Assembly: GCF_021654455.1 (NCBI RefSeq)
Contig: NZ_AP024276.1
Location: 1 to 64,000, forward strand
Source of the DNA: Streptococcus parasuis
GTDB lineage: Bacteria > Bacillota > Bacilli > Lactobacillales > Streptococcaceae
Direction of reading: 5' to 3'
DNA length: 64,000 nt
The notes beneath the pieces were generated by a model. It did not search any database. It was not told where the DNA came from and worked only from the letters and a program-made list of their open reading frames with translations. The first letter of the stretch is position 1; the number at the start of each line of letters is the position of its first letter. The position numbers and the translations under genes are program-made. Positions 1-8,056 of the stretch are shown here, piece after piece.

Positions 1-100
1 TAACTTTTATAAACAGTGTGGATTTTTTAAAACACCTGTGGAAAACTTTTCTTTTTTATGGTAAACTATTAGGACGATAACAAAAAGAAGGGAGGATGTT
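1..100. promoter_or_regulatory. dnaA upstream region with DnaA-box-like sites
   Basis: Two DnaA-box-like nonamers are visible, TGTGGATTT at 17-25 and TGTGGAAAA at 37-45, followed by an AT-rich stretch and the dnaA ribosome binding site (GGGAGG, about 91-96). This is the upstream half of the split origin typical of Firmicutes and probably also carries the autoregulated dnaA promoter. The promoter hexamers are not clear to me. Confidence 0.6.
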
Positions 101-1465
101 ATGAATCAAGAACAACGTTTTTGGCATCGTTTTTTAGAATTGGTGCAATCGAATTTTAAACCGTCTGTATATGACTTTTACGTTGCTGATGCAAAACTAC
201 TGACTATTCAACATCAGACTGCCAAAATATTTCTGAATCGTGATTTCAAAAAAGAATTTTGGGAAAAGAATTTTGAAGAATTAATGGTAGCTGCAAGTTT
301 TGAAGTATACGGTGAACCTATTACGATTCAGTACCAGTTTACTGAAGAAACTACACAATATACTCCTCAGAGTGGGGCAATACCACCAATAGAAAATAGC
401 ATAGCTGAGGCTGCACCTGCTGAAATTCTTCCTGCTGTTCATCCTGATATTAAACCTCAATATACATTTGAAAACTTTGTGCAAGGGGACAATAATCAAT
501 GGGCAAAAGCAGCCGCACTGGCTGTCTCTGATAATCTGGGAGGCTTATACAATCCATTATTTATTTTTGGAGGCCCAGGACTCGGTAAGACTCATATTTT
601 GAATGCAATTGGAAATAAGGTATTAAGTGATAATCCTCACGCGCGAATTAAGTATGTCTCTTCAGAAACCTTTATCAATGACTTTTTAAAACATCTGCAA
701 TTAAACGATATGGATAGTTTTAAGAAGACCTATCGGAATTTAGACTTGCTACTCATTGATGACATTCAATCATTGAAAAATAAAGCCTCTACGCAAGAAG
801 AGTTTTTCAATACATTTAATGCACTCCACACCCAAGATAAACAAATTGTATTGACAAGTGACAGAAACCCTGATTTCTTAGATAACATTGAAGAGCGCTT
901 GGTAACACGTTTTAAATGGGGATTAACAAGTGAAATAACTCCGCCAGATTACGAAACTCGAATTGCGATTCTACGAAATAAATGTGATGAATCGCCCTAT
1001 ACATTTACCAATGAAACACTCTCTTATCTAGCAGGACAATTTGATTCCAACGTTCGTGATTTAGAAGGAGCATTGAAAGATATTAATCTTTTGGCATCCA
1101 TGCGAAATCTTTCTGAAATTACCGTTGAAGTTGCAGCAGAGGCTATTCGTTCTAGAAAACAAACAAGTCCTCAAAACCTAGTCATACCAATTGAAAAAAT
1201 TCAAAATGAGGTAAGCAGTTTTTACGGTGTTAGTGTAAAAGAATTGAAGGGCTCTAAACGAGTGCAACATATTGTTCACGCGCGCCAGGTGGCTATGTAT
1301 CTAGCAAGAGAATTGACCGATAACTCTCTTCCAAAAATAGGAAAAGAATTTGGTAATAGAGACCATACAACTGTCATGCATGCCTACAATAAAATTAAAT
1401 CTCTCTTGTTAGATGACGATAATTTAGAAATAGAGATAACTGCTATAAAAAATAAAATCCGCTAA
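101..1465 (+). CDS. dnaA: Chromosomal replication initiator protein DnaA
   Basis: DnaA binds 9-bp boxes at oriC, oligomerises with ATP and opens the duplex so that helicase can be loaded. At 454 aa it has the family length. The N-terminal domain is followed by a variable linker (about 85-120), then the AAA+ domain with Walker [10 protein letters not shown] near residues 157-165 and Walker B LLLIDDIQ near 214-221. The C-terminal DNA-binding domain carries the DnaA signature around [19 protein letters not shown] ribosome binding site precedes the ATG. It is flanked by DnaA boxes and followed by dnaN, the conserved origin arrangement. Confidence 0.99.
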   Translation: MNQEQRFWHRFLELVQSNFKPSVYDFYVADAKLLTIQHQTAKIFLNRDFKKEFWEKNFEELMVAASFEVYGEPITIQYQFTEETTQYTPQSGAIPPIENSIAEAAPAEILPAVHPDIKPQYTFENFVQGDNNQWAKAAALAVSDNLGGLYNPLFIFGGPGLGKTHILNAIGNKVLSDNPHARIKYVSSETFINDFLKHLQLNDMDSFKKTYRNLDLLLIDDIQSLKNKASTQEEFFNTFNALHTQDKQIVLTSDRNPDFLDNIEERLVTRFKWGLTSEITPPDYETRIAILRNKCDESPYTFTNETLSYLAGQFDSNVRDLEGALKDINLLASMRNLSEITVEVAAEAIRSRKQTSPQNLVIPIEKIQNEVSSFYGVSVKELKGSKRVQHIVHARQVAMYLARELTDNSLPKIGKEFGNRDHTTVMHAYNKIKSLLLDDDNLEIEITAIKNKIR

Positions 1466-1619
1466 GCTGTGGATAACTTCTATCAAAACCTGCCAAGTTA
1501 TCCACACTTTGTGAACAAGTAGAAATCCTTGATTTATCTATAGTTTTTTAAGTTATCCACACTTTTCACAGAACCTACTATTACTATTAACCTTATAGAT
1601 ACTAAATAAAGGAGAATCC
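1466..1619. other. oriC: oriC DnaA-box cluster between dnaA and dnaN
   Basis: Three perfect consensus DnaA boxes are present: TGTGGATAA at 1468-1476 on the plus strand, and TTATCCACA at 1498-1506 and 1553-1561 (minus-strand boxes). Weaker copies and an AT-rich stretch (about 1530-1550) lie between them. This is the downstream half of the origin; the AT-rich stretch is a candidate unwinding element. Confidence 0.9.
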
Positions 1620-2756
1620 ATGATTCAATTTTCAATAAATAAAACTATATTTTTACAAGCATTGAATGTTACTAAAAGAGCTATTAGTAGTAAGAATGCT
1701 ATTCCAATTCTTTCAACTGTTAAAATTTCAGTAACAAGTGAAGGAATTACTTTAACAGGTTCAAATGGACAAATTTCAATTGAACACTATATTTCAACTC
1801 AGGATGAAAATGCTGGTTTATTAATCTCTTCACCAGGTTCTATTCTTTTAGAAGCTGGATTCTTCATCAATGTTGTTTCTAGCATGCCAGATCTAGTATT
1901 AGATTTCGCTGAGATTGAACAAAAGCAAATTGTTTTAACAAGTGGAAAATCTGAAATTACTTTAAAAGGGAAAGATTCTGAGCAATATCCTCGTCTACAG
2001 GAAGTTCCTACCTCAAAACCTCTGATATTAGAAACAAGTACACTTAGACAAACCATCAATGAAACAGCCTTTGCGGCATCTACCCAGGAAAGTCGTCCAA
2101 TTTTGACCGGTGTTCACTTTGTTTTGACAGAACATAAAAATCTAAAAACAGTAGCAACAGACTCGCACCGAATGAGTCAACGTAAACTTGAATTAGACAC
2201 ATCAGGAGATGACTTTGATGTTGTCATCCCAAGTCGATCCCTTCGTGAATTTACAGCTGTCTTTACAGATGATATTGAGACAGTAGAAGTATTCTTCTCC
2301 AATAATCAAATTCTATTTAGAAGTGAATCAATTAGCTTCTATACTCGGTTATTAGAAGGAACATATCCAGATACTGATCGTTTGATTCCAGTAGAATATA
2401 AAACAACTGTTGTTTTTAATACTGCTTCTTTACGCCACTCTATGGAACGCGCACGCTTACTGTCAAATGCTACTCAAAATGGTACTGTAAAACTAGAGAT
2501 TACCAATAGCATAGTTTCTGCCCACGTAAATTCGCCAGAAGTTGGACGGGTGAATGAGGAATTAGACACTGTCGAAGTATTGGGTGAGGACTTAGTAATC
2601 AGCTTTAACCCAACTTATTTGATTGAAGCTTTGAAAGCCACAACTAGTGAACAAGTGAAAATTAGCTTTATTTCTTCAGTTCGACCATTTACCTTGGTGC
2701 CAAATAATGATGGTGAAGACTTTATTCAATTGGTAACCCCAGTTCGCACAAACTAA
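1620..2756 (+). CDS. dnaN: DNA polymerase III subunit beta (sliding clamp)
   Basis: DnaN forms the dimeric ring that tethers DNA polymerase III to the template and recruits repair and mismatch proteins. The 378-aa product has family length and starts with the typical MIQFSINKTIFLQAL. The C-terminus RPFTLVP...FIQLVTPVRTN is the conserved peptide-binding pocket region of bacterial clamps. A GGAG ribosome binding site precedes the ATG. It lies directly after the DnaA-box cluster and is followed by a hairpin terminator. Confidence 0.98.
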   Translation: MIQFSINKTIFLQALNVTKRAISSKNAIPILSTVKISVTSEGITLTGSNGQISIEHYISTQDENAGLLISSPGSILLEAGFFINVVSSMPDLVLDFAEIEQKQIVLTSGKSEITLKGKDSEQYPRLQEVPTSKPLILETSTLRQTINETAFAASTQESRPILTGVHFVLTEHKNLKTVATDSHRMSQRKLELDTSGDDFDVVIPSRSLREFTAVFTDDIETVEVFFSNNQILFRSESISFYTRLLEGTYPDTDRLIPVEYKTTVVFNTASLRHSMERARLLSNATQNGTVKLEITNSIVSAHVNSPEVGRVNEELDTVEVLGEDLVISFNPTYLIEALKATTSEQVKISFISSVRPFTLVPNNDGEDFIQLVTPVRTN

Positions 2757-2766
2757 TATGAACAAG

Positions 2767-2788
2767 AACGGCCAAACAGGCCGTTTTT
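2767..2788 (+). terminator. Intrinsic terminator after dnaN
   Basis: ACGGCC and GGCCGT form a 6-bp stem around a short loop, followed by TTTTT. Confidence 0.85.
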
Positions 2789-2847
2789 ATGTTATACTAA
2801 AAAAATAATACTCTGTAATAATCAATGTGACTAGTGACGGGAAATAG

Positions 2848-3729
2848 ATGACTTTATATATCTTAGCAAATCCGAATGCAGGTAGCCATACTGCCAAAAG
2901 CATCGTATCAAGCATTAAGGATAATTATCCGCAATTTACAATAAAAGAGTTTATGACTGCAGGGCCAGGGGACGAAAAAAATCAAATAGAGGCCATTTTA
3001 AGAGAATTTTCGTACAGAAAAGATCACTTTATCATCATAGGTGGAGATGGTACTTTATCAAAGGCTCTTACTTTTTGGCCTGCAGAATTACCTTTTGCTT
3101 ACTTTCCGACCGGATCTGGGAATGATTTTGCAAAAGCTATGAATATCAAAAATTTATCTACAGTTATAGACTCAATCCTAGAGGGAAAAAGACAAAGCAT
3201 ATATGTTTTACAGAGTTCTATTGGAACAGTTGTGAATAGCATGGATATTGGGTTTGCAGCACAAGTAATCAATAGTTCTACAGATTCAGCTTTAAAAAGA
3301 ATGTTAAATAAAATAAAATTAGGTAAATTAACTTACTTATTTTTTGGTATCAAAACCCTATTTTCAAAGCAATCCATTAATATAGAAGTGATTCTTGATG
3401 AAAAATCCTATCCATTAGACAATCTCTTTTTTCTTTCGATAGCCAACAGTAGTTATTTTGGTGGTGGAATTATGATTTGGCCAACAGCAAGTACTAAAAA
3501 GAAAGAAATTGATCTTGTTTACTTTGAGAATGGTTCGTTTTTTCAACGAGTTCAGTCATTGTTATCTATGGTTTTGAAAAAGCATGAATTATCACCAACT
3601 ATTCGTCATCTAACAGGCTTACACGTAGTACTTAAATCAAATGAAAAACTATTATTACAGATGGATGGAGAGATTACTACAGCAAACGAAGTAAGTTTAA
3701 TCTATCAAGAAAGAAGTATGTATCTTTAA
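2848..3729 (+). CDS. Diacylglycerol kinase family lipid kinase
   Basis: The DAGK/YegS-type catalytic domain is visible from the N-terminus: LANPNAGS near residues 6-13, the nucleotide-binding GGDGTLSK near 65-72, and GSGNDFAKA near 90-98. These enzymes phosphorylate diacylglycerol or related lipids at the membrane and recycle lipids in Gram-positives. Length 293 aa is typical. The downstream DUF951 gene begins 9 bases after the stop, so the two are probably co-transcribed. The exact substrate cannot be read from the sequence. Confidence 0.88.
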   Translation: MTLYILANPNAGSHTAKSIVSSIKDNYPQFTIKEFMTAGPGDEKNQIEAILREFSYRKDHFIIIGGDGTLSKALTFWPAELPFAYFPTGSGNDFAKAMNIKNLSTVIDSILEGKRQSIYVLQSSIGTVVNSMDIGFAAQVINSSTDSALKRMLNKIKLGKLTYLFFGIKTLFSKQSINIEVILDEKSYPLDNLFFLSIANSSYFGGGIMIWPTASTKKKEIDLVYFENGSFFQRVQSLLSMVLKKHELSPTIRHLTGLHVVLKSNEKLLLQMDGEITTANEVSLIYQERSMYL

Positions 3730-3738
3730 GGAGGAAGT

Positions 3739-3942
3739 ATGTATCAATTAGGATCCTTTGTTGAAATGAAAAAGCCTCATGCCTGTGTCATCAAATCGAC
3801 CGGAAAGAAGGCCAATAAGTGGGAAGTAATCCGTCTAGGAGCGGATATCAAAATCCGCTGTAGCAACTGTGACCATGTAGTGATGATGAGCCGGCATGAT
3901 TTTGAGAAAAAAATGAAGAAAGTTCTGCCAAGCGAAGGCTAG
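3739..3942 (+). CDS. DUF951 family small protein
   Basis: A 67-aa protein conserved in Firmicutes next to ychF and the origin. It has the DUF951 pattern: basic, with GSFVEMKKPHAC at the start, then IRCSNCDHVVMM (a C-x2-C pair) and a final DFEKKMKKV segment. Function is unknown; the cysteine pair and basic charge suggest nucleic-acid or ribosome contact, which is inference. An AGGAGG ribosome binding site precedes the ATG. Confidence 0.85.
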   Translation: MYQLGSFVEMKKPHACVIKSTGKKANKWEVIRLGADIKIRCSNCDHVVMMSRHDFEKKMKKVLPSEG

Positions 3943-4043
3943 TTGACAACTTGCAACCATTGGTTGCGAAAATTTCTGAAGTGTTGCTAGTCAGCGACTC
4001 ATGTCTAAGTTATACTAATCTTAGAAATCAGGAGGAATCTATC

Positions 4044-4159
4044 ATGACTCAATTAGCCCAACAAATTCGAGCTTTACGCACAGCTAAGAATTTATCCCAA
4101 GATGGATTGGCAGAAAAACTCTATATTTCCCGTCAGGCTATTTCCAAATGGGAAAATGG
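4044..4159 (+). pseudogene. XRE-family regulator, 5' fragment (split by the mobile element)
   Basis: This fragment encodes the N-terminal helix-turn-helix of a Cro/C1-type regulator (MTQLAQQIRALRTAKNLSQ..., with the recognition segment ISRQAISKWENG). The ATG at 4044 is preceded by AGGAGG and is preferred over the upstream start of the open frame. After WENG the frame enters the element and stops within six codons. The missing C-terminus is at 11614-11855. Rejoined across the element they give a continuous frame (WENG-E-ATPDIDKLVQLAEIF...) of about 118 aa ending in a membrane segment. The truncated 43-aa product may still bind DNA poorly or not at all. Confidence 0.9.
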
Positions 4160-4180
4160 AGTTTCCCAAAGTTAAAGATA
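4158..4180. repeat. attL: GG core plus left inverted repeat of the element
   Basis: The left chromosome-element junction reads GG (4158-4159), A, then the arm GTTTCCCAAAGTTAAAGATA (4161-4180). The arm is an inverted copy of the right-end arm at 11592-11611 with two mismatches. Equal one-base spacing to a GG dinucleotide on both sides suggests GG is the crossover core of the serine recombinase. Confidence 0.75.
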
Positions 4181-4235
4181 CCACATCAATCCCACGCGGA
4201 CTTTTGCTCAACCGATACAGCCGGAGGGCTGGATA

Positions 4236-4289
4236 ACAAGAAAAGGCGGTATGCGCCCCGTGGAGGGGTAGCGTACCGCCTTTTCTTGT
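4236..4289. repeat. Long inverted repeat (16-bp perfect arms)
   Basis: ACAAGAAAAGGCGGTA at 4236-4251 is the exact reverse complement of 4274-4289. The 22-base interior is itself partly paired (GCGCCCC with GGGG-GC). No T-run follows, so it is not a plain terminator. Its position about 35 bp from oriT suggests a role in transfer or in second-strand synthesis, which is inference. Confidence 0.85.
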
Positions 4290-4297
4290 GGGGGTTT

Positions 4298-4322
4298 CCA
4301 AAGGGGGCAACGCCCCCATTTG
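4298..4322. repeat. GC hairpin next to oriT
   Basis: GGGGGC and GCCCCC form a tight stem (4303-4308 with 4312-4317), extended outward by CCAAA/TTTGG with one offset. It abuts the oriT on its 5' side. Confidence 0.75.
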
Positions 4323-4360
4323 GCACACGACTTTGCGAAGCAAAGTGTAGTGTGTTATAC
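4323..4360 (+). other. oriT: oriT of pMV158/MobV type, with predicted nic site
   Basis: The segment has GCACAC (4323-4328), the arms ACTTTGC (4330-4336) and GCAAAGT (4340-4346), and then TAGTGTGTTATAC (4348-4360). This matches in layout and core sequence the pMV158 origin of transfer as I remember it, where MobM cuts TAGTGTG/TTA. By analogy the nick would lie between G4354 and T4355. The element encodes a MobV relaxase at 8636-9580, about 4.3 kb away, that would act here. Confidence 0.85.
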
Positions 4361-4746
4361 GCTCTGCCGGCGTTGCCGTGAAAATGCCGTTGCCGCCGGG
4401 GAGGGCAAGGGCATTTGAAGCGGCAGGAAAACAGGGCTGTGCTTGCGTGGCGTGGAGCCGCAAGCGCAGGTCTGGACTCATCAGCAGACAGGGCGTATAT
4501 GAAAGCCCCAGTTCCTCGTCCTACGCTCCAACTTGTGGACAAAGTGTCCCGAAGTTGTGGCCACACTCCCGGAAAAGTAGCAGGACAACGGGCAACCGTC
4601 AAGGCTGAAATGAACGGGTTTACACCCGGCCTTGACCTCCGCCCGCTGTCCCGCTGGATGGGTGGACAAGGCGGCCAATCCCTCAAAGTGCTTGGCCGCT
4701 CTCTTTCTGATTTTGAGGTATTCAGTTTTTCAAAATTGAATAATCA

Positions 4747-4779
4747 AAATAAATTTTTTCGATTGAAAAAATTTTATTT
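4747..4779 (-). terminator. AT-rich hairpin at the end of ant(6)
   Basis: AAATAAATTTTTTC and GAAAAAATTTTATTT form an almost continuous stem around a 4-base loop. It overlaps the last codons of the resistance gene and can act as a terminator on either strand. Confidence 0.65.
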
Positions 4780-5640
4780 GTTATCATCTTCAATGCCATA
4801 TTTTTTCTTTTGCCGAATCACATAATTACTGATTTTTTCATCATATAGTGGATACTGGTAATCCAACTGGCATGCCACTTCTGACGAAACCTCCCGGAAC
4901 AATGCCATACATTGTTCAAAGGATTCCCACATATGGGGATAGGAATCCATATTATAAGTGGACATAAGTCGTTCCCACAATTCCTCTGGGACATATTGCT
5001 TCATAAATTTATAGTTTTTTCCCAAACTGAAATGAAATCCCTGTTTGATACCAATCAGCCAGGAAATCATGCGAAGCAATTCTTTTCGTACTATATCATT
5101 CATATGGTCAATAGCAAAAAGAATTTCTTTGCGGCATAAGCCCTTTACTACATATGTTGTAGTATTCCAAAATTCATTACAGCAATCGTCAAACATTCTT
5201 TGAGTAGGCTTCTGCAAGTGGTAGTCTATATCCGTTGGTATTGGCGGCTTTACGATACGGTTGTCTTTATCCAACAGTAACTTTACCAGTTTATCCCATG
5301 TAAAATACTCGTCTATCAGTTCCAGCGGCAGCAAAGTTAAATCTATCTTAACATCATCAGTAAACAGCATTAAATATGAAAATCCCTTTTCTACAGCTGG
5401 AAATAATTCCATATCTTCCGGCTTTTGCAGAATCAACCTTTCACCAAATATATCTAGCCATTTATCATCACTTGTGAAGCTGTCCATATCCGTAACAAAA
5501 AAAGTAATATCAAAATCCTGAAAATCATCAGGCGGAATATTTGTATTTGTTCTAGATCCTTCCAAAGTAACCATGCGAATGCGTTTGTCTGTTTTTGCAA
5601 AATTCAAAACAATATCATAAACTTCCTTTTCTGATCTCAT
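4774..5640 (-). CDS. ant(6): Aminoglycoside 6-nucleotidyltransferase ANT(6)-I family (streptomycin resistance)
   Basis: ANT(6) transfers AMP from ATP to the 6-hydroxyl of streptomycin and inactivates it. The 288-aa product shows the family from its first residues: VTLEGSRTNTNIP, then the nucleotidyltransferase acidic pair in FQDFDITFFVTD, MQKPEDMELFP-like and LMLF..VKIDLTLLPLE, and FDDCCNEFWNTTTYVVKGLCRKEILFAIDH in the C-terminal half. The start was set at 5640 because GGAGG lies just before that ATG; the longer frame would begin inside the binding site. By remembered sequence it looks nearer ANT(6)-Ib than ANT(6)-Ia (aadE), but the subtype is not certain. Base composition is AT-rich, unlike the GC-rich element backbone, which marks it as acquired cargo. 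Confidence 0.93.
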   Translation of the reverse strand: MRSEKEVYDIVLNFAKTDKRIRMVTLEGSRTNTNIPPDDFQDFDITFFVTDMDSFTSDDKWLDIFGERLILQKPEDMELFPAVEKGFSYLMLFTDDVKIDLTLLPLELIDEYFTWDKLVKLLLDKDNRIVKPPIPTDIDYHLQKPTQRMFDDCCNEFWNTTTYVVKGLCRKEILFAIDHMNDIVRKELLRMISWLIGIKQGFHFSLGKNYKFMKQYVPEELWERLMSTYNMDSYPHMWESFEQCMALFREVSSEVACQLDYQYPLYDEKISNYVIRQKKKYGIEDDNK

Positions 5641-5655
5641 TTTTATCTCCTCCAA

Positions 5656-5815
5656 TTATTGAAATAGGTGTGAAGCCATTTTAGGGCTTTCCCGCCTTGA
5701 TTACCCTTTAGCAAAGACGGGCGGGACTGTCAACGGCGGCGCATGAAATGCGCCGTTCATCTTGACCGTTGACTGGCTCGGCTGGCTTTGCTATCTTCCT
5801 GACAAATGGGAATGT
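5656..5815. other. Spacer between ant(6) and the P-loop gene, with hairpin 5733-5758
   Basis: Composition returns to GC-rich here. AACGGC-GCGCAT and ATGCGCCGTT pair around GAA with one bulged G (5733-5758). It is backbone sequence trapped between two AT-rich cargo genes. Confidence 0.6.
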
Positions 5816-6361
5816 CTAAGATAGTAAAGACGTCCCACATGCAACTCTTTCTTTTATTGCGGAAACCGTATCTTTAATTGTGAATGTAGTTGTGTCTATG
5901 ACATTTGATTCATATACTCCCAAACCGGAAAATTGCTCCCACATTGTTTCCACTAATTCAATATTTGTTTTTCTATCTAATTTTGAGCGTTCCACAGCTC
6001 GCTTCATAGTTTCTTTTTTACTCGCTCTTAATACAATATAGTGTACCTCGTAATCTTCTTGGGCAAGAGCTTTCCATGGCTCCAAAAACCATGGCCCGAC
6101 AATCCCATCTACAATTACATCATATCCGCCACGAGCATATCGCTTTGCAGCTTCTAAAAAGGCTTCAATGACAACCAGATTTTGCTCGTTGGATTCTGGC
6201 AAATGTGGTGGTATTGCGCCTTTGCTTAAGTAATGAAAAAAGTCATCGGTGTGCATATGCACTGATTTATCCATATCTGATTCCTTTGCGACAATTGACG
6301 CAGTTGTTGTTTTTCCTGTCCCCGGTGAGCCTGTAATCACAATAATTCTTCCTTGATTCAT
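5816..6361 (-). CDS. P-loop AAA/kinase-like ATPase (181 aa), unknown substrate
   Basis: The N-terminus has a clear Walker A, GSPGTGKTT near residues 11-19, followed by a HTDDFFHYLSKG segment and DVIVDGIVGPWFLEPW, the pattern of small-molecule kinases of the AAA_33/chloramphenicol-phosphotransferase-like group. The acidic DD near residue 39 could be the catalytic pair. It sits just upstream of ant(6) in the same direction, so the two are probably expressed together. A resistance or nucleotide-phosphorylating role is possible but unproven. GTGAGGGA precedes the ATG. Lower GC than the backbone indicates it came with the cargo. Confidence 0.7.
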   Translation of the reverse strand: MNQGRIIVITGSPGTGKTTTASIVAKESDMDKSVHMHTDDFFHYLSKGAIPPHLPESNEQNLVVIEAFLEAAKRYARGGYDVIVDGIVGPWFLEPWKALAQEDYEVHYIVLRASKKETMKRAVERSKLDRKTNIELVETMWEQFSGLGVYESNVIDTTTFTIKDTVSAIKERVACGTSLLS

Positions 6362-6389
6362 CTGTATTTTCCCTCACAATTCAAATTTA

Positions 6390-7193
6390 TCACTTTGTTC
6401 CTGCCTGCTCAATCATCTTCTTCGCAAACTGCTGGAACATTTCAACAGTTTCTTTATCCATCGGTGTAAGCTGTCCGATCTGTCCAGCTATCATCGCCGT
6501 TACATCGTCAATGGAAAGTGGTTTTTGTTTCTGTTCCGCCAGTGCGTCCCGCATGGCTTGGAACATAGCGGCGGTCACAGCTTCTCCCGGCTGTTCCCCG
6601 TTGTCAATGTCTTTCTTAATGTCCCGCAGGATAGCCAGGAACACATTTTTGATTTTTTCAATCTCCGCTTCATGTTCCCCTATCTTTTGGGCGTTCAAAA
6701 GCTGTAAATCCTGCTTCGCTTCTGCCCGGTGTTCCGGGTGTTCTTTCATCAGGTCGGACAGGGAAGCCGTTGCCATCTCGATAAGCTGGTTTCTTGCTGT
6801 TATGCCCTTTGCCGCCGTATCCTGAAAATAAATCCGTATCAAATCTATCAGCTTAGGAAAATTCCTGTGTTCCAACAGGCGGTTGAGGATTTGCACATCA
6901 ACAGCACCCGTCACAAGCCCCCTCACGGCTCCCTCGGACAAGCCTAATTCAGAAATATCGTAGCTTTTACGAACGCTCACGGTAGACAAGCCCAGTATGT
7001 AGTCTGTCGATACCTTAAATTCCTTTGCCACACCTATGAGAATATCACTGCTGACCGTTCTTGTTTCGCCGCTGACAATGCGGCTCAACTGGGAAGCGGA
7101 AACGCCTATCTTCTCCGCAAGTTCCTTTTGTGTGATGTGGTTCCCGTTGCATAAATCGGAAATCCGCTGTCCGGGCGTTCCGGGTAAAGCCAT
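6390..7193 (-). CDS. XRE-family transcriptional regulator of the element
   Basis: A helix-turn-helix (TQKELAEKIGVSASQLSRIVSGE) occupies roughly residues 20-60 of 267, followed by FKVSTDYILGLS and a long helical C-terminal part rich in charged residues. The start at 7193 was chosen because GGAGGAGGTG lies just before that ATG; a longer frame starts at 7214 inside the same signal. It is transcribed away from the plus-strand mobility genes across a control region that carries a perfect 10-bp inverted repeat. It probably regulates the mobility genes, itself, or both. Composition is GC-rich backbone. Confidence 0.8.
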   Translation of the reverse strand: MALPGTPGQRISDLCNGNHITQKELAEKIGVSASQLSRIVSGETRTVSSDILIGVAKEFKVSTDYILGLSTVSVRKSYDISELGLSEGAVRGLVTGAVDVQILNRLLEHRNFPKLIDLIRIYFQDTAAKGITARNQLIEMATASLSDLMKEHPEHRAEAKQDLQLLNAQKIGEHEAEIEKIKNVFLAILRDIKKDIDNGEQPGEAVTAAMFQAMRDALAEQKQKPLSIDDVTAMIAGQIGQLTPMDKETVEMFQQFAKKMIEQAGTK

Positions 7194-7214
7194 AGATACG
7201 CACCTCCTCCGCAT

Positions 7215-7531
7215 ACTTCCATTATACAGAATGATTGCAAAAATGCAATTTCCAAAGTGTAAACTTCATCAAAATGCAATTCTCGCAATATTCCGGGAAT
7301 TGCATTTTTTTCGTGTAGACTTAGGGTAGTTCATCGATGGACGGCACCTTGAAAACAGAATGACCGTCCGAAAAGGAATACCCCGGCTGGGGAAGCACCG
7401 CAAGGAGTCGGACTTCGGGACAAAATGTCCCGAAGTTGCGAGGAGCGTGCCAACGCCGGAACACGCCGCAGGAATGGGGCAGGAAACCTTTTCGGGGAGA
7501 ACGGCAACGGAAAGCAAAATGGAGGGAACGC
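7215..7531. promoter_or_regulatory. Divergent control region of the element
   Basis: This 317-bp gap separates the minus-strand regulator from the plus-strand mobility genes. It has an AT-rich inverted motif (AATTGC...GCAATT words at 7240-7310) near the regulator start, likely promoter or operator. A perfect hairpin follows, CTTCGGGACA (7413-7422), AAA, TGTCCCGAAG (7426-7435). No gene is apparent. Confidence 0.6.
7413..7435. repeat. Perfect 10-bp inverted repeat in the divergent region
   Basis: CTTCGGGACA and TGTCCCGAAG flank AAA with no mismatch. A related sequence, GGACAAAGTGTCCCGAAGTTG, occurs at 4537-4557 in the left end, sharing TGTCCCGAAGTTG. Candidate operator or structural element. 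Confidence 0.8.
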
Positions 7532-7945
7532 ATGAGAGATAACCCCTATAAAGACTTGCCGCCGCTGGAACGCAGGCCGGACGGTTCCCTTTACCGCATG
7601 ACCCCGGCGCAGAGAAAACAGGCGGCCAGCCTGATACGCCGGGAGTGCTGTTGCTGTGAGGACGGCAACTGCATTGTCCTTGACGATGGGGACACCTGCA
7701 CCTGTCCGCAGACGATTTCTTTCTCGGTCTGCTGTAAGTGGTTCCGCTGGGCGGTCTTGCCGCTGGACGGGACGCTGGAAGCGGAGATTTTCCGGGATAA
7801 GGACTTGAAACGCTGTGAGGTCTGCGGCGGTGTGTTCGTCCCCAAATCCAACCGGGCAAAATACTGCCCCGGCTGTGCCGCCAGAGTTCACAGGCGGCAG
7901 AAAACAGAAAGTGAACGGAAAAGGAGGTCTGCTGTGGACAGTTAG
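7532..7945 (+). CDS. Cysteine-rich VLP domain protein
   Basis: A 137-aa protein with the Cys-rich VLP pattern found on many Clostridia-type mobile elements: YRMTPAQRKQAASLIRRECCCCEDGNC, then DTCTCPQTISFSVCCKWF and the eponymous VLP in RWAVLPLDGTL. A second zinc-ribbon-like part follows (RCEVCGGVFVPKSNRAKYCPGCAARVHRRQ). The ATG at 7532 is preceded by GGAGGG. The cysteine clusters suggest zinc binding and the basic tail suggests DNA contact. Its function is unknown; it usually sits near replication and mobilization genes, as here. Confidence 0.75.
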   Translation: MRDNPYKDLPPLERRPDGSLYRMTPAQRKQAASLIRRECCCCEDGNCIVLDDGDTCTCPQTISFSVCCKWFRWAVLPLDGTLEAEIFRDKDLKRCEVCGGVFVPKSNRAKYCPGCAARVHRRQKTESERKRRSAVDS

Positions 7946-8056
7946 GAGCGAAAAAAGCCTTGATTTATCAGGCTTCGCAAGCCCCAAACCGGGGCTGGTG
8001 GTATAAAGTATCGCCCGCCCCGGAAAACGGGCTTCTAACCGTCCACAAAACGCACT

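Larger units (their letters stand above)
4181..4773. other. Non-coding left end of the element: hairpin array
   Basis: I see no credible gene in this GC-rich stretch; the open frames here overlap each other, lack ribosome binding sites and run through hairpins. It holds a long hairpin (4236-4289), a second hairpin (4298-4322) and the oriT (4323-4360). About 4361-4460 has further GC-rich inverted repeats built from CGGCG/GTTGCCG words. The last 50 bases become abruptly AT-rich at the junction with the resistance cargo. Confidence 0.7.

Noticed and set aside
4186..4825. Several overlapping open frames of 65-166 codons on both strands at the left end of the element
   Set aside because: They run through the long hairpins and oriT, overlap each other, lack ribosome binding sites, and show GC-driven frames without domain pattern.
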